Both the position numbers and the translations under genes were made by a program. DNA of 64,000 nt from Monomorium pharaonis. Its lineage: Eukaryota; Arthropoda; Insecta; Hymenoptera; Formicidae. The stretch lies in NCBI RefSeq assembly GCF_013373865.1, contig NC_050472.1, positions 6,133,276 to 6,197,275 on the forward strand, in the 5' to 3' direction. Below are positions 46,783 through 58,519 of this stretch, one piece after another (positions within the stretch are counted from its first letter, which is position 1; each line of letters opens with the position of its first letter). The notes below the pieces were generated by a model. The model was not told where the DNA came from, did no database searches, and saw nothing but the letters and a program-made list of their open reading frames with translations.

Positions 46783-48297
46783 TTATTTTTTCTTTATTTC
46801 TTCGTCAATTTCTTTCAAACATTCCAAAACTATCTTATTGTTTTCAGTCTTCCTTGAGTTCTTTTCAAATTCCTTTGCTCTATTCTTTGCTTCTATCATA
46901 AGGCCTGTTTGTCGCCACAAACCGGACCAAATAGCTAGAAGAAGAAGAATACCTTTTTTTGCAATCTGAATTATTGCACTGACAAACAGCACAGCAAGGA
47001 CAAGCACCAGTGCAATAATAACGCACAGGCATTTTATAAAGGTGTTAGAATTTAAACTTGAAATCCATTTATACTTCTTTTGAAGTTTCTCAAATTCTTC
47101 TTCTGGCTCCCGGCCCCAAATTTCAGCTGCATTTAAAAAAATACTTTTTATTAAACTGTTAAATATTATTGTATTTCTTTCTTCGTTAAAATTATTTTCA
47201 ATTTCTCTTTGTTTTCTTATCGTCCATAAATGTGCCATTGCTATCCTTGCTTTTTTATCTGTATTTTCTATGTATGTCTTACATCTCCCGTTTTTCTGAA
47301 AATAATACCCTAAATATTTGAATTCTTTAACTTCTTCAATTCCATTCCAATATTCTTTATTTCGTATTTTGCTGTTTTTTTTTTCAAACACTAAGACTTT
47401 TGAGTTTGCTACATTTAAATTTAACTCTTTCTCGTTAAAATATAATTTGATTCTATCTATCATTTCTTTCAATTTCGTAGAATCTTTTGCTATTAGTATT
47501 ACATTATCAGCGTGAGCTAGTGACCAGATTTTCTTGCTACCTATCATGACTCCTTCTTGTTCACTTTCCATATATTTTTCTAGATCCGCTATGTATAACA
47601 TAAATAACGTTAGACTCAGTGGACATTCTTGTCTAATTCCTTTCGTCGTCCAAAATCTTTCTGACATTTTTTCATCTATTCTAACTACATTTGTTGTTTC
47701 CATGTAAATTTCATTAATTCTGTTCCTTAGTTGTGTGCTTATACAATTTCTTCGCATTATCTCTTTTAGTTTGTTTCTGTTTACCGTATTGAAAGCTGCG
47801 GTCAGATTTGGAAAAAAGGCATATAATTTTCCGTTTGTTTTTTTTATCTCTCTCTTTATTATGTGATTTATAATAAAGAGTTTATGTATTTCTAATCCTT
47901 TCTGCGTTTCCGGTATTATATGTTTAATCTTTATTTCATTTTCAAGTTTTCTTTTTAGAATCATCGCATATATTTTATACGCTGTGTTTAATATTGTTAT
48001 TCCTCTGTAGTTTTTGATATTTTCCCTATCTCCTTCTTTAAAAATTGGTGTTATCACTCCTTTTTTCCATCTTTCCGGCAATCTGTCTCCCTGCCACACT
48101 TTATTAATCATTGTTGTTAGCTCCTTGACTAAGTCTGGACTATGTTCGTACATCCAAAGTTCATTATCTTCTTCTGCTGCTTTATTTTCTTTTAAACTTT
48201 TGATTTGCTCTTTTACTTCATATTCGCTTATCTGGTTTTCTTCTGGTTCCGCTTCTTCCTCTTCTTCCGCTTCTTCTTTTTTCTTTCCCATTTCCAT
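46783..48297 (-). pseudogene. LINE reverse transcriptase, catalytically dead
   Basis: A 504-codon frame; the Met at 48297 is internal, not a true start. It has the non-LTR RT motif order: PERWKKG/ITPIFKEG, YRGITILNTAYKIY, motif A, RQECPLS, motif C, and KVLVFEKK. Motif A reads FPNLTAAFN, where an Asp is expected after FxD, and motif C reads AHADNV instead of YADDV, so two catalytic aspartates are Asn. Near residue ~415 about 40 residues of foreign, very hydrophobic sequence (46884-47058) replace the expected segment, in frame. Upstream it joins the endonuclease part through a 10-base T run (48454-48463) where the frame shifts. The LINE belongs to the jockey/R1/I-like APE group; the exact clade is not assigned. 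Confidence 0.8.
46884..47058 (-). other. Foreign insertion within the LINE RT, with inverted repeat
   Basis: Within this segment TTATTGCACTG (46971-46981) and CAGTGCAATAA (47008-47018) form a perfect 11-bp inverted repeat around 26 nt. A run of T/A and a (GAA)4-like stretch lies beside it (46938-46950). The inserted DNA keeps the frame open and encodes a Val/Leu/Ile/Ala-rich stretch that looks like a membrane helix, which no LINE RT has. Limits are approximate; the source is unknown. Confidence 0.45.
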
Positions 48298-48647
48298 ATA
48301 GTCTTTTCCATCTAATAAGTTTTTAAAATATTGTCTCCATTCTTCAATATTTATTTCTGTCGTAATTCCTATTTCCTTCTTTCTTTCATTATTATGTAGC
48401 TTAATGTAATCCCATGCTTGACTTTCCTCTTTTATTTCTATGATTTCTTGTACTTTTTTTTTTGTAGTATTCTTTCCTTCTCTTCACAGATTGGTTCTTC
48501 TTTCCATTTTTTAATTAAAATCTCCAATACGTCGTTTATTTTTTTTGTAATTTCTTCCATCATATCATTAGCTCCTTTTTCTTTGAAATTTCTTTTTTTC
48601 ATTCTTTTTTTCATCTCTTCTACAAATTGAATCTTTTCATCTTCTGT
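48298..48647 (-). pseudogene. LINE linker between endonuclease and RT, broken
   Basis: The minus-strand frame continues from the endonuclease past an in-frame TAG (48648-48650), runs through a Lys/Glu-rich stretch, and then changes frame at the poly-T/A run 48454-48463 to join the RT frame. One stop and one indel therefore separate what was a single ORF2. Confidence 0.65.
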
Positions 48648-49709
48648 CTATATTCTTTTTTCTCTCTTTTCTTCTATCTTCTTTTTTCCTATTTCTTTTC
48701 GATATAGTTCGAGAATCACAGGATGATGTTTGTCTGATATTATTTCTTTATCTACTTTGAAATTTCTGACATTGTTTTTCATTTCTAAATTTCCCACTAC
48801 ATAATCAATTACCGAATTACCAGGTGTACTTTCGCTTGTAAATTCTCCACTTTTGTCCCCTTTTACATTTCCATTGAGAATAACCCATCCTTTTTGTTTT
48901 ACCATTTCCAGAAATCTTCTTCCTTCTGTATTTATTATCCCATCTTTTGAAGTTCTTTCCCCTTTATCTGGTTCCTCTTTTTCACATTTGCTATCTGGTT
49001 CCTCTTTTTCACATTTGCTATCTGGTTCCTCTTTTTCACATTTGCTATCTGGTTCCTCTTTTTCACATTTGCTATCTGGTTCCTCTTTTTCACATTTGCT
49101 ATCTGGTTCCTTTTTTTCACATTTGCTATCTGGTTCCTCTTTTTCACATTTGCTATCTGGTTCCTCTTTTTCACATTTGCTATCCTCAAGACCAATTCTT
49201 GCATTGAAGTCCCCTCCTATTATTAATTTCGCCCTCTCTGATTCTTCTATGATTTTATCTAATTTCGATTGTAAATCTTGTATTTGACAATTACTGTATA
49301 TAGTTAACACTTGCCATGTTTCATTGTCTATCTTGAATCTTACTTCTTGAATATTATTTTCATGATTTATTATTATTGCTTTTTTATCTATTTCCTTCTT
49401 TATTCCTGATATAATTCCTCCTATGCCTCTTCCTCTAGGGTTTTCTCTTGTTGCAAATTGACATCCCCATATGTAATCCTGCGGTAATTGTTCTTTTACT
49501 TCGTTCCAATCCTTTTCCTCTATCCACGTTTCTATTATTCCTATTATATCTAGATCTTTTTCTTTTATAAATTTCTTAAATTTTTTTAAGGTTTCTTCTT
49601 GTTTATCTTTTTTTTTTCTCAATCCTGCTATGTTCCAAAAACCTATCTTGATTATTTCTTTATTTTTATTTTCTATAGTGGCCATTGAGCTTTGAGCCTT
49701 AATTGGCAA
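48648..49709 (-). pseudogene. LINE AP-type endonuclease domain with expanded repeat
   Basis: The frame is 353 codons. The first codon at 49709 is TTG and the first ATG is at 49685, so it is probably 5'-truncated; no ORF1 is found. APE-type motifs in order: WNIAGL (~24), the catalytic Glu in IIETW (~59), GGDFNARIG (~165), NSVIDYVVG (~298), and SDKHHPV where SDHxP is usual (~327). Between GGDFNARIG and the SKDGIINTEGR motif, eight 9-residue repeats (SKCEKEEPD type) are inserted. The frame ends at an internal TAG. The catalytic residues seem kept, but the element as a whole is dead because of the breaks and the RT changes. Confidence 0.8.
48967..49182. repeat. 27-bp minisatellite, 8 units, inside LINE endonuclease
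   Basis: Eight contiguous 27-bp units (216 bp). Seven are identical and the sixth has one C-to-T change (plus strand). The unit encodes nine residues on the minus strand with alternating Lys and Glu, one Cys and one Pro. A unit of 27 bp keeps the reading frame. Confidence 0.95.
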
Positions 49710-50320
49710 TATTTCTTTCTTGATTTATTAAACTTCTTCAAAATTTCTAATAACTAGTTAAAAAGCTGAAAATTAATAATAAAGTTAAAAAGTTGAAAAC
49801 TTAATTTAATTTAGTTATTTAGTTATTTAGTTAATTTTAAATGATTTAATTTTTAACTTTATCTTTGAAACGTATAAACTTTAATTTATTAACTTTTTTT
49901 TAAATTAAAAATTTTATCTGAGCGAAAGAAATAAATTATAAAATAAAAATGCATTCTTGTATGAAAACAATTTTTATTTTATTTTATATAATTAATATTA
50001 TAACTTAATTTACAAATAAAATATTAAATATATTTGATGATTGATACTGTAATTATGTTGGTACCTAATTTGAATTAAATAAATTATATAGCCTTTTAAT
50101 TTAATATAGATAAAGCTTTTTTAAATTAACTTTTATTTTAACTTAAGTTTAAGTTAAATTAATCTTAACGTAATTTTAACTGAGTTACTATTTTATTTAT
50201 GTAACTTTTAACTTAACTGAATTAATTTTATAATCCATTAACTTTAATTTAATTTAGTTAAAAAAATATATTAACTTACCCAATCCTGTTAATTTTAAAC
50301 GTCTCCAATTGGTATTATTC
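49710..50320. other. AT-rich repeat flank
   Basis: Very AT-rich DNA with recurring TTAACTTTAA/TTTAATTTAGTTA motifs. A stretch at about 49840-49920 resembles 39150-39240, on the other side of the transposon cluster. No frame of note. The type of repeat is not assigned. Confidence 0.45.
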
Positions 50321-51088
50321 TGTCACGCTTTGTTCGTGCTCAGCCACGTTAGCAAGAGTTTTTTGAGCACAGTATGGGGGACGTGGGTGTAAAATTGATC
50401 TCTTGAGGTAGCCGGAAGCTGGTTAGTACTGGACTTGGTGGGAGTAGGCGTCGCTCGGAGTAGTTTCTCGGTGGTTGCGACTTCCTGGGTTGTAAGCGCC
50501 TCGGTGTCAGAAGATGCTCAGTATTGGTTGCGTCTGCTTTGGAAGAAAGTTCGTACTGGCTGCGTCGGCTTCGGAAGAAGGTTCGTGCTGGTTGCGTCTG
50601 TGTAGACCCGCTGCCTTCCGGATAGTTAGCCCCAGTCGTGGAAGAATTAGGCGGGGTAGTTGACCCCGGTAGCGGAAGGATAAGGCGGCGCCTGGAGGTG
50701 TCTGACGACGGGCTCCAAAGGCCACAGCGGCCAGGTCGGCGTCAACAGGGCACAATGCTGGTAGTCTCCCGAAGGAGTTATTCGTCGTACCAGAGAGCTC
50801 GCCCGTGCCGAATGTCAGATACACCGGGGGCTCGTTGGTACTACTTCCAAAAAGTAGTCGCAAGCGTAGTATAGGCCCTACTGAGCTCTCTATACCGTGA
50901 AGCTTGACTTGATTTCACGCCGTGGGTGGTCTACTTATATAAACCTGATGTTACATTTCTTCTTGTGAGTTGAGGCGCCGTGCTTTCGCCTAGTGGCGGC
51001 TGCGCGCACTACTCGCGATCGCCGGGGCCGCTGACCCGGCCGCGGACGCTGCGCGCGCGCGTCGCGCTGTGGCGTGCCGCCACACACA
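50321..51088. other. GC-rich promoter-like block, possibly transposon-derived
   Basis: A sharply bounded GC-rich block between AT-rich flanks. It has a 32-bp repeat (about 2.3 units, 50526-50600), a TATATAA box at about 50935 (plus strand), and ends that read TGT...ACA, as an LTR would. No matching target duplication was found, so an LTR is not established. The ORF at 50507-50863 (minus) has no recognised domain. Confidence 0.3.
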
Positions 51089-51422
51089 GTTTTAATTTTT
51101 ATACCGTGATAATGGCGATTTTCCACTAACATTCTCCACTTTATCAGATAACTTATCTGAGTGAGATACATTCACACTAAAAATGTTGCAAACGATAAAA
51201 ATGTCGGATGACGCATACCGCGTTCGGAACTGCCCCAGTATCACATCGATTATCAATTAATCGCGCAATATCAATGTTGCAAGTCATAATGCATTTTGAG
51301 CACTTGTGACATTACTATAATTCTACTTGGGTAACACCTGCTGTCTAAGCAAGTGGATCCAGGTACAGCCCACCCGGCAACCGGCCGAAAAACGGGGTAT
51401 GTAAGCACCGCAGAAAGAAAAC
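51089..51422. other. Non-coding stretch before solo LTR
   Basis: No gene. Contains a GTAAGCA repeat pair (51401 and 51424), the second being the LTR start. Confidence 0.45.
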
Positions 51423-51803
51423 TGTAAGCATCGTCCACGTATTTTAGGAATGCACTTAGACAGAATTAAGATATATTGTTATTAAGCATAAAACTACTTA
51501 TCATCTACGGAATGCACTTACAGAGGATTAGAGATATACTCCTAATGTATATTTTCCATTATTCTGTTTTTAAGAAGTACTTTACATTGTTCTCCTCTGA
51601 GTGTATGGAATTTCCCTTTTTTTCTAGTAAACATAATACGTCATTCTACCCATATAAATAGAGCACCCTTCGACGACAGAGTCAGTTCTCTCAGTTAACA
51701 GTTCACAGTACGTAGTACTCAGAATCACGTAGTTATAAGTAATAATTGTAAAAATTTGTGAAATAAAGTTTTTTTTTTAAGAAGAAAAACGACGATTCTT
51801 ACA
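51423..51803 (+). mobile_element. Solo LTR (381 bp) of a second LTR retrotransposon family
   Basis: Starts TGTAAG and ends CTTACA, flanked by AAAC on both sides (51419-51422 and 51804-51807), a 4-bp target duplication. Internal order is that of an LTR: TATAAATA at 51653-51660, an initiator-like TCAGTT at 51682 about 30 bp on, and AATAAA at 51762-51767 followed by a T run. No coding region or second LTR lies beside it, so it is the product of LTR-LTR recombination. The terminal hexamers equal those of the intact gypsy element, but length and sequence differ. Confidence 0.8.
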
Positions 51804-51890
51804 AAACAAGGCGGGTCACTGCGAATTAAACTATTGACACTAACGTGTTACTTTTAATAACGGATTATTGCATAGCAAGCTATTGACATT

Positions 51891-52160
51891 GGGTATGTTC
51901 GGGGAAATGCTATTAGCGCTATAAACGCAAACGTTATCAAAATTGTTCTTGGAGCCAATAGCGCGATAGCGATAGCAAATTTCATGAACGGTATTAGCGT
52001 AGCGTTGGCATTATTTGTTAATAGATTAATATATTAATCTGTAATTTTGTTAAAACAAAAATGGAAGCAAATAAGAAACAATGCTAATACTATTAGCACT
52101 GCAAATGCGAGAACTTGAAGATGTATTATCAAGTGACAAAATGGCACGCGTTGCATTTCT
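51891..52160 (+). mobile_element. Possible 5' end of a PIF/Harbinger-type DNA transposon
   Basis: GGGTATGTTCGGGGAAA at 51891 resembles PIF/Harbinger/ISL2EU terminal repeats. About 170 bp on, an ATG frame (MEANKKQ) followed after a small frame change by LLALQMRELED resembles the start of harbinger-type ORFs. No transposase catalytic motif or second terminus is found. This is a weak call. Confidence 0.25.
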
Positions 52161-55100
52161 CTCGGTGGCGGGAAAGGCGTTCGGATGGACCGTTTCTTTC
52201 GAGATCGTTGCGGCAGCGCGAATAAAGTCGCTGTCACGAGACTTTACACCCGTGTCGTATCGCTTGTTGGGGCAGGTTATGGTCCGTGCACGGGATCTTC
52301 CGCGGTACGGTGAAAGTCCGCAGGATGCGACTTGCGGAAGCCTAAACCGGCTGCAAGGTTGTAAAATTGTTATCCCGACGATTCGTTGGCAGTCCAGGCC
52401 CGTAGCTACCGTACAGTAAGATTAGTCGTAGCATAAAATCGCATGGGTCCAAGGACTTTACGATTCTATTCGGTTCCACTTTCCTCAGCGCAAAGGAAAT
52501 CCAAGAAATATTTTAAGACAAAGAAATTTTAGAAATCTAAACATATATCTCAAACGTTAAATTAAATTAGTCGTATATTGATAAAATTATCTTTTTCTTT
52601 TAGGTTTCTAATTTAAATTTCTTTAATGTTATCAACAAAATTTATTTGTTAAATAGATTTTATTCGCGTGGAGAATTTGATGTTAAAATAGAAGGATTTA
52701 TGAATAAAGTTTAAGATAAGACAACCATGTCGCTGCTGATAGCAACTGCAAATAAACAAACTGTGCAAAAATCTCCGTTCGTAATTATCGATCGGTAGAT
52801 AGCATACAGTAAACACGCACTATGCAGGTGCATAGCGCAGATGATGGCGTTTGACGATGGCAGAGATGTCTCGTGAATCTTGAATTCCCCGCTCGTATTT
52901 CCTTCTTGATTGATCATCCGAGAAGCGCAGATGTTCTTTTTCTCGGTATGAGGATTTTTGCAAAAATAATTGCGCGATTCGTGATATAAATCACGACGTA
53001 ACATTTCTACGAAGGTACGGAAGACGTCATCGATAAAGGATTAATCAACGTCAATCAATAGGATATTTTAAAACATCCTTGACTAATTTTGCTGCAAATG
53101 CATATTCGCGCGACAATGCATTTTTCGTGATGAATGAGAACAGGGCGATTTTTTACAGAGCAGTTTTTTTTATCTGGGTTTGAGAATTCTATTTAATTTT
53201 TAGAATTTTCGTTTGAAGTAACGAAATATCGTAATTGCAATAATAATTGTTAACGATTTGAATCAATTGATTCGCCACAGACATTATCGACAGCGCGGAT
53301 TATACTTTCGGTACTTTCCTCCCGATTCTTCTCCGACGTTTCGCTTTTCCCATTAAAACACCTGGGTAGGTGTTACGATCGAGTCGTTAAAGAAATCTTC
53401 GCGATCTTTTATGACGAGCCGGCGAGAAACGGTGACTTGATCACCGTGTTGTTCGCGAATTCCAGGGATTTTTCGCTGCACCTGCGTGTCCCTAAAGGAT
53501 GGCTCGATCGTAAATATCGACCGGATCGGATTTTAATCGTGTCGGCGTAACGCGCGAAGGTGGCAATTACGCACGTTGGATCATCGGCCGTTCCGTAATG
53601 AGGTTTTTCGATTATCGCTCACCGCCGCGCCGCGCCGCGCCGCCGTCGTTTTCCGTCCTTTTTCCCGCGCTCGCGAAAGTACGCGTCTCGAGTCGCGATA
53701 TTACTTCATCGAAATCTTTTTCACCCGCTCACGCACGTAAATTGCGCGCTTTATACGCCGCGGCGGTTTTTGCCGGCGCGTTCAGAAGATTGCACGATAT
53801 TAATTTCGAACGGGCCGGAATAACTTGAACGGCGTTGTTTTGCGCGCAGAAATCTCGCCGGACATGCAAGGATAATTACTACTTCTTACGGGCAATTATA
53901 TAAATGTATATATGAGAGGGGCTGCTTAAAATAACTCCAGCCGCGTCTCTTGAAGGAAGGATGAGAAGAAAGGGAAGTTCGAGGAAAACGTGTTAGAGCG
54001 AGGAAAAAAAGAATACATTTTTTGTTATATAATTTATTTGCCATTTGTAACGCTTTACCGTGCATATAAGTGTATTCAATACACTCGTGATTACAATTAC
54101 AGCCGTTACAATTGCATTTTTCAATGTTGCGCCACACGTCGCGCGTTTGCACGGGGGAATTTCCGGCGCCCGGCGTATTATACGCTTTTGCACGCGGACG
54201 CAGAGCCTGCAGCTCGTCGTGCCGAGAGAAAGAGAGATACATCGAAACTGTCTCGTATCGGCGCGTAAAATATTTGACGGCACAATGAGCAAACGGCGGC
54301 GGCGCGGCTCGCAGAAGAGCAAACCTCATGCGGCGAGCTACACGGTATACCGCGTTATTTACGCAACATACTTTAGGATCCTATCTGTAAAATACCGCGC
54401 GCGCGCAGATCCGTTTGCGCTCCGCTGCTCTCGAAGGAGCCGAAGAACACACTCTTCCTTGTGCCGGGTTCGACGTTGTTCGTAAACAACTCGATATATC
54501 GCCCGCTCGCAAAAGTCCAACCGACCGATCATCCGGCGTCGTCCCGCGCGCAGCGTGAACCTAATCGTCCGCCGCGATTAATGCGCCGCTAATAGCAGCC
54601 GCCGGACGACGGTTTTTCTTCGTTTCGCAAGAGCCTGACGCGCGCTGCCTCACCGTCGGGAAATATTCGCGGTAATTATTGCGAGACGATTGTTTGTTTG
54701 CGCCGCATAAAACTTCGCCCTCGCGTACGCGTCGGTCGGCGATCGATCCTCGTCGCTTCTCTCTTGAGATGCGATGCCTGCGATTTTCTACTTGTGCAAT
54801 GACGATTATGCCATTACGCTGCAATTATTTCTCTTATCGGCGCGTAAACAGCCATAACTGACGATTATTTTGGAACGTAGGATCTATGTTGGTGTTAACA
54901 TTATATTATAAATTTAACAAAAGCGAGTTGAATGTGAAGTAGTGAAATTATCGGTCAATTTTTTAATCATTATTTATTCATTGATTAGGTACTTTACTTT
55001 ATTTTTTATTCAATTAGATGTACTCTTTTACTTAAATTACATTATTTATTATTAAAATGACGACGTCGCCTTCATTCCAGTCTTTCGTTAATTTCTGTCT

Positions 55101-58100
55101 GAAAAATACTACCTATCTTGTCTTTGTATTGTTTATATGAAATAAAATTAAAAAATATGTACAATATTACTTAAGAAAAAAATCTGAGAACATTAAAATA
55201 CAAACTCTAATCTAAGTGTATAACAAATTAATTTTTTTTTTACATTAACTTTTATAATATTTAAAGCAACATATCTTATAAATATCCAAGTGTTTAAAAA
55301 TTACAATAAAATTTTAATATCGTAAAAAAAAACCATTTAAAATTTACAGTAAGTTTTCGGGCGAGTGTTCGGATATAACAGGGACGGGTTCGGTCACTGG
55401 GACGTTTACCTCACCCTCGAGCTTTTCGCTCGGTTCACTCGGGAAGCTCGCGGGGTGTTAGTTCGAGTGCCGTCGAACCGCGTGGCCCCGCAGTAGCCCG
55501 TGTGAAATACGCACGCCGGCCACGCCGGATCGTATATATCCGCGGTACAACAGTGCACGCAGGAACGTGGACGCAAGAGCGAGATACACCGCACTACTCC
55601 TGGCACCGGCCTTTCTCGCAATCCATTTGCATGCAAGAGGTCCGCATGCTGCGCCACCGCCGCCGCCGCCGTCGTTATTTTTACTATTATTATAAAGTGC
55701 ATGTTTCCCCTACCCTCACGTGCGCGCCGCACTGTTCACCACCGGGTGGTTTACAAGCGCTATAAGTTTTATCGGGAGGCACGCGGAGGACGCGGGTGTG
55801 TGCCACGGTCTCTTTTTTCCCGCGCCCTCCGATATTTTATTGGCGCTGCAGCGTTCGACGAGAGACATAATATCTTCGATCGCACCCGCGACGACGATCC
55901 ATCTGGTAAAACGCGTACCCTCCCCCTTGTACCTTCGCGCCGGGTACACGCCGGCCACGAATTCACCCGGCGACTAATTAATCGACTCGACCGATCATCA
56001 CGTCCCCGTCAATGCCGGTGCATCATTAGTGTCTGACACTTTGACATGTGTCGCAATAGCGGCGGAATGTCACGGTAATTACAGGCACGAATAATCACCG
56101 AATTAAGAGCGAGTGATGAAACCGGTGAGATGATGGCTGAACGGTACGTACTTGTGACTGATGATTAATTATAATTAAAGATAAAATAAGCTATACTTCT
56201 TATCGCGCGAGTTTTCACTAACGAACGTCGTAGCGTCTTTGCGTTGTAATTGGGAGATATTTGCATGCTGCGTATATTTGTGAATTTTTTTTTTCACAAG
56301 ACGAATTCTTATCTGCAAGCCTTGATCGCGCGGTTGTCAAAAATCTTTCTTACGCTTGTCGTAAAGTTCTCAATCTCAGCCGGATGGCACGTTTATAGCG
56401 AGAAGATTAGCGTTTGCGTATCGCGAGGTGGTTCCTCGTGACTGTGTAGTCTCGGGAGGGGAAAGGAAGGGGGAGAATAATTTTCTCACTTTTACTCGCG
56501 CGCGGCGCGTCGACGGGCAGGTGCCTCCCGGTTCGCCTCTAATCGCCCGCGGCGAGGGAATTAAATGCGAATTGCGCGAGCGAGCGCGGGAGACGTTGAC
56601 AAATTTCGAGTGAGTGAAGCCTCGCTGTTCCCTCGGCCGCCCATCGGCGATCACGCGCGCGCGCGAGAGATTCGTCGGGTGAAAGCTGCGCTACGCCCAC
56701 GCTCTATCTTGTGTCGTGGTAATTGTGCGTCGCGGGAAGCGCCCGGGGGCCATCGGCATCCTCGTCCGCGCGTCTTCGCCCACGAAGATGCGGCGGCGGA
56801 ACGAATGCAGCCGCTATCGACGCTCGGCCGAGGCCCTCGCGCGAGTCGATCAATCGAGAGGCGTGCGAGACGCGATGCATCGTAACAATAAATCGCGGCG
56901 CGATCGAAAAAAGAAAAGGGAGAGGGAGAAGGGGAAACGGTGCCCCCGCGAAAACTCTAAGTCGCGGGAACAAGGGCTTCATCTTTATGGGATTCTCCGC
57001 GTCTTCCGTGAGAGAGAAACGTTTTTCTTTTTTTTTTTCTAAATTATTATTCCACATTACATGTTTGTGTTCTCGAGAAGAATGTCAGGATAATTGCGCA
57101 CCGATGGTAGATTACAATTGAAATGACTATTAAAGATACAAATTGAAGTTGCGTACGCGAAGTGCGAGCGCGGCGTAAGATAGTTATCGGAGATTACAGC
57201 CGAGCGTTGCGTCTCGCCGCGCGGACGAGTAATTACGATAGCATCGTAAATAAATTTTCAACGTACATAATTCAGGGTATAATTATCTTTGCATTTTTCT
57301 CGGAAAATTGATACTCTCCGCGTAATCTGTTATGAAGCGCGCGCGCGCACACACACGCACACACCTTGTGCTACCTAAAGGAAGAATCACTTTAAACTGC
57401 TTTCCATTTTTTTTCAATTATTATATTGGAGATTTTACTTTTTGTAAAAGAATTTATTTCAAGTTTTTTTTTAAATTCTAAAATAATCGAAAATTTCCCC
57501 TATCGAAAGGGAATGCCGTCTGAACCGTCCTGCTCCCGTTAAAGAACAAGTGTTCCGCAGAGGTATTTCGTGACACAAAGCGCTTAGATGTGCGAAACGA
57601 TGCGTATGTACGTGCGTACGCACGCGTGTGTCACCGGGCAGTATGTACGCTCGCGCATTCGCAGCGAGAGAAACAGTCAGGCCAAGTAACTGTACATCGC
57701 TGTTTGTGAGTTACAATGCGCGGTCGGAGCGCGCGGTGAGGAGGAGCGAGAAGGAGACGGAGAAAGGAGCGGACTCTCTGGAACCTGCTTTTATCAATTT
57801 TGCCCGAGGTTTACGGTACTTCGGGCGACCGTCTTAGACGTGGCCGAAGTAGGTCGTCTATCGTTTCTCTCGCGGAACAAGGAGTCCTGTTCTAGCGCTG
57901 CTCTCTTCTAACCGAACGAAGACCCGACGAACTCGCGAAAGTCATCGCTCGCCTCTTTCCTCTCCTTAGATCGAGAAAAAGAGCGTGAAGTATCGCCGGA
58001 AAGCGTAGAGCTAATGTCGCGTCTATAAAAAAAAAGAATTGCCGCCGTTAAAAGCTAATTTTACAGAAATTGCAATTCACCGCGAGTGATGAGCCAGAGT

Positions 58101-58472
58101 TATCTCAAATTGCCTGAAATAAGGAGTGATCTTTAGGATCTTCGCTCTCCGTGCGCCAGAGCTTATTTCTTATGCCTCTGGACCAGAGTGATTCACAGTT
58201 TCGATGTTATCGACGCCGATATTAATTACTCGCGCATTTACGCACGTGAACAAATTAATAACCAGCGAGCCTTCGGTATCTAACGATATGACGCGTATAA
58301 AAGATGTTTCCTGGGAAGGTATTATATTTTAATCGCTGCCTCTTTCTCTTTCTCAACCCATGCATTTTTCTCGCCGCTATCTCCCAGGAGGACAATCCAT
58401 TTCGCCGTGGTAGATAACCGCCGACTAGAAGAACGACCGCGGCGGCGGCGTTCCTCGAAGATTACTAAGCGG

Positions 58473-58474
<2 letters not shown>

Positions 58475-58515
<41 letters not shown>
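58475..58515. repeat. (GA)n microsatellite
   Basis: About 20 GA units. Confidence 0.9.

Positions 58516-58519
<4 letters not shown>

Noticed and set aside
48967..49182. Direct 27-bp repeats as a CRISPR array
   Set aside because: The units are contiguous with no spacers, lie in frame within a LINE endonuclease, and the genome is eukaryotic.
50321..51088. GC-rich block as a definite solo LTR
   Set aside because: TGT...ACA edges exist, but the flanking bases give no target duplication, so it is listed only as an unclassified block.
53886..54485. Several overlapping frames of 92-147 codons
   Set aside because: They overlap on both strands, lack conserved motifs and show no consistent codon preference.
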